The notes below the pieces were generated by a model. That model made no database searches, was not told the DNA's origin, and saw nothing but the letters and a program-made list of their open reading frames with translations. The position numbers and the translations under genes were made by a program. This document shows, piece by piece, positions 62,101 to 64,000 of a stretch of DNA of 64,000 bases; the first letter of the stretch is position 1, and each line of letters starts with the position of its first letter. The stretch comes from Glaciozyma antarctica PI12 (taxonomy: Eukaryota > Basidiomycota > Microbotryomycetes > Kriegeriales > Camptobasidiaceae): the NCBI GenBank assembly GCA_002917775.1, contig KZ627156.1:456909-520908 (forward strand), given 5' to 3'.

Positions 62101-63366
62101 GCCTCGCCGTAGAACTTGATCTCGACGGAGGCGTCCAGTCGGGGAATCTCCCAAGGCTGCAAGTGCGGTCAGCTCGGGCTCGCTGGCCTTCGAAGGGCGA
62201 ACGCACGTTGGAGTGGTCGAGCCAGGGGTCAGGAACCTCGAGCTGAGCTCCGTGCGAATCGAGGAGCTGCCTGAAGATGCCGTACTGGTATCGGAGTCCG
62301 TATCCCCAAGCAGGGCTGCGAAGGTGGTCAGTTGTGGGGTCCACAACACGTCACAAAGTTCTGCGCACATGTTCATGGCTGGAAGAACGTCAGCTTGCAG
62401 CACCTCGGAAGGGGGGATAGAGCACGACGTACTACTGAGCGAATCCATGTAGCAGGAAGCGAGACGACCCAGCCCTCCGTTTCCGAGACCGGCGTCGCGC
62501 TCACTCTCGAGCACGTCCTCCACGTTGAAGCCAAGCGAGGTGATCGACTCGGTGTACTGATCCTTGACGTTCAGGTTGAGAAGGGCGTTGTCGAGACTGG
62601 GAGAACGCGGTCAGCCACGCCGTGCGGAGTAGAGGGTTGCTTAGTGCTCACCTCTTGCCCATAAGGAACTCGAGCGAGAGGTAGTAGACGCGCTTTGGCT
62701 TCTTCTGCGTGTGGTAGATCTGCGTGTCGTTCCACCTTGAGATGAGCCTGTCCCGAACGGAGAGCGCGACGGCAGTGTATGCGGAGAGCTCGTCGATGTC
62801 TGCACGCGCCGTCAGCTCTCCCTCCCTTGCGCGGTTCAACCGAGCGCTCAACGTACTGTACGGAGCTCGAGCAAGCGTCGTTGAGATGTGCTTGACGACG
62901 TTGGCAGAGATGGTGGCCGCGTCCGTCGCGAGGCCCTCCTCGCACGTGTGGATGGCCGACTTCCAGGTCTTGGGGTCTCCGGGGAAGATCTCGGTGAGGG
63001 TGGTGCCATCAGGGACGAAGAATCCAGTGGCAGAGCGCTGCAGAAAACGTCGTCAGCTCCAGCTCCACCACCTTGGCCTCGCCTAGCCCGACCCCGCAAT
63101 CTACGCTCCCTCCAGCTGCTCCACCACAGCACACACGCCTAGTAGAGCTGTTCCACCAGCAGTACACCTCACCTTGTGAACTCGGGGGCGCACGGGGCTG
63201 ACCTCAGCGGCGTACGCGTTGACGTCCGTCTGCGCAACAAAGGAGCTCAGCTATCGTCAGGCAAGCGGAGGCAATGCAAGCTTACGGTAGCCCGAGGAGA
63301 GGGAGGTCCTGCCCTGAACTGGTGCTCGTGCTTGTGGCCGGTGGTGTCAATCGGAGCGGGCGGCAT
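59143..63366 (-). CDS. GPH1: Glycogen phosphorylase
   Basis: Releases glucose-1-phosphate from glycogen in the cytosol. The start at 63366 gives [17 protein letters not shown]. The core shows [139 protein letters not shown] and the pyridoxal phosphate site [15 protein letters not shown] with its Lys, then [18 protein letters not shown]. It ends [15 protein letters not shown]. Many introns, one pair enclosing a 10-nt exon (62378-62369) that supplies Met-Asn of TMNIPAW. In yeast this enzyme is switched on by phosphorylation of an N-terminal Thr; a Thr-rich N-terminus is present but the site is not assignable. Confidence 0.97.
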
Positions 63367-63764
63367 GGTGGTCGTTGAGAGAGCTGAACGATTCGATCGA
63401 ACGGTATCAACCTCTCACGGTTTCTTAGCGCTTCTCTTTTCGGGTCAACGCCGAGGTGCTGGAGAGCGTACGCAGGTGAGTAGGTTAACACACTTGATAC
63501 AGATCTGAACGGAGGAGAGAGGGAGCTTCGCAATCTGGAAACACGCGAGGCCGAGGTTTGGGCGAGCTCTCCTCCCGTGCCAGGCTTCCATCTCCACGCC
63601 CCTCTCCGCGCCCAGTCGAGGTCGAACGTGTCTTTTCAAACTCGTAGATTGTGTACACACACGTGTCGAAAAGATGGGAGCTTTGCTCGATTCTCACAAG
63701 GTCCTGCGAAGCCAATCGCCCCTCGCTTCGCATTCCGATAAGACAACAAGGGAGTCTTCGATTT
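63367..63764. other. Promoter region of GPH1, no gene seen
   Basis: 398 bp between the GPH1 start and the stop of the next minus-strand gene. Nothing specific recognised. Confidence 0.4.
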
Positions 63765-64000
63765 CTACGCCTCCAAAGCCTCCGCCCTCCGCACCACCGT
63801 CCCGCACGCCGTGACGACTACCAGCACCTCTCCCAGCAACTTGCCCAACCCAAAGTCCTCCAACGTCGTGCTCACGAGCTTCTCCTCGAGCCCAACCAAC
63901 GCCTCAGCTCCCTTCTTCGCTCCCGTAAGATCCGGCTTCTCCAACTGCATCATCACAGCGTCCTTCTTCGTCCCGCCCTCGTGCGCCGCCGTGAGCGCCT
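63765..64000 (-). CDS. 3' end of an unknown gene (start outside window)
   Basis: The minus-strand frame is open from the window edge to the stop at 63765. The visible 77 residues include ALTAAHEGGTKKDAVMMQLE, KPDLTGAKKGAEALVGLEEK and LGKLLGEVLVVVTACGTVVR. Composition is protein-like, with a short hydrophobic stretch near the C-terminus, but too little is visible to name a family. Confidence 0.55.
   Translation of the reverse strand, partial: ALTAAHEGGTKKDAVMMQLEKPDLTGAKKGAEALVGLEEKLVSTTLEDFGLGKLLGEVLVVVTACGTVVRRAEALEA

Overview
The window is intron-dense, GC-rich fungal DNA. A fused five-enzyme AROM gene, a circularly permuted GTPase pair (GNL1, NOG2), a heterotrimeric G-protein beta subunit, a LARGE-type glycosyltransferase, many short introns (about 45-65 nt) with CTGAC/CTAAC-like branch sites, and strong C/G third-codon bias all suggest a basidiomycete, most likely a Pucciniomycotina red yeast of the Rhodotorula/Rhodosporidium type. 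That placement is inference from gene style, not a database result.

Layout. 1-1.2 kb: 3' end of an unknown basic protein. 2.1-7.0 kb: three clustered membrane-anchored beta-carbonic anhydrase genes, the first decayed. 8.2-16.1 kb: GNL1-like GTPase and ARO1, divergently transcribed. 16.4-18.1 kb: a broken F-box/nucleotidyltransferase-like gene, with an apparently intact relative at 34.6-35.5 kb. 18.4-28.1 kb: Wss1 protease, ATS1/RCC1-like protein, LARGE-like glycosyltransferase, mitochondrial ribosomal protein uS12m, and a Spo71-like PH-domain protein. 29.0-34.4 kb: NOG2 and a carnitine acetyltransferase with both mitochondrial-type and peroxisomal targeting signals. 36.4-38.1 kb: ribonucleotide reductase small subunit behind three MluI cell-cycle boxes. 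39.8-41.1 kb: G beta. 43.4-49 kb: a secreted PLC-like protein, a Pex20-like candidate and an unknown tail-anchored protein. 50.7-53.7 kb: ADE5,7. 54.0-55.1 kb: a small unknown gene divergent from mitochondrial acyl carrier protein. 55.3-63.4 kb: aspartyl-tRNA synthetase, a two-unit polyubiquitin gene and glycogen phosphorylase, all on the minus strand. 63.8-64 kb: 3' end of another gene.

Most genes are housekeeping and are not organised as a pathway cluster. No mobile element, CRISPR array, rRNA or convincing tRNA was seen. Functional links are limited to the carbonic anhydrase cluster, two ribosome-biogenesis GTPases, and purine/deoxynucleotide genes.

The most striking overall signal is that several otherwise well-conserved genes (ARO1, NOG2, the LARGE-like gene, WSS1, Spo71-like, the 47-49 kb gene, the 16-18 kb gene) each carry one or two single reading-frame breaks or an in-frame TAG. 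Because ARO1 and NOG2 are normally needed for growth without supplements or for life, base-level assembly errors are the simplest explanation for many of them. The first carbonic anhydrase differs: it has several independent losses, including a metal-ligand replacement, and looks like a real pseudogene. No previously undescribed multi-gene system could be supported.
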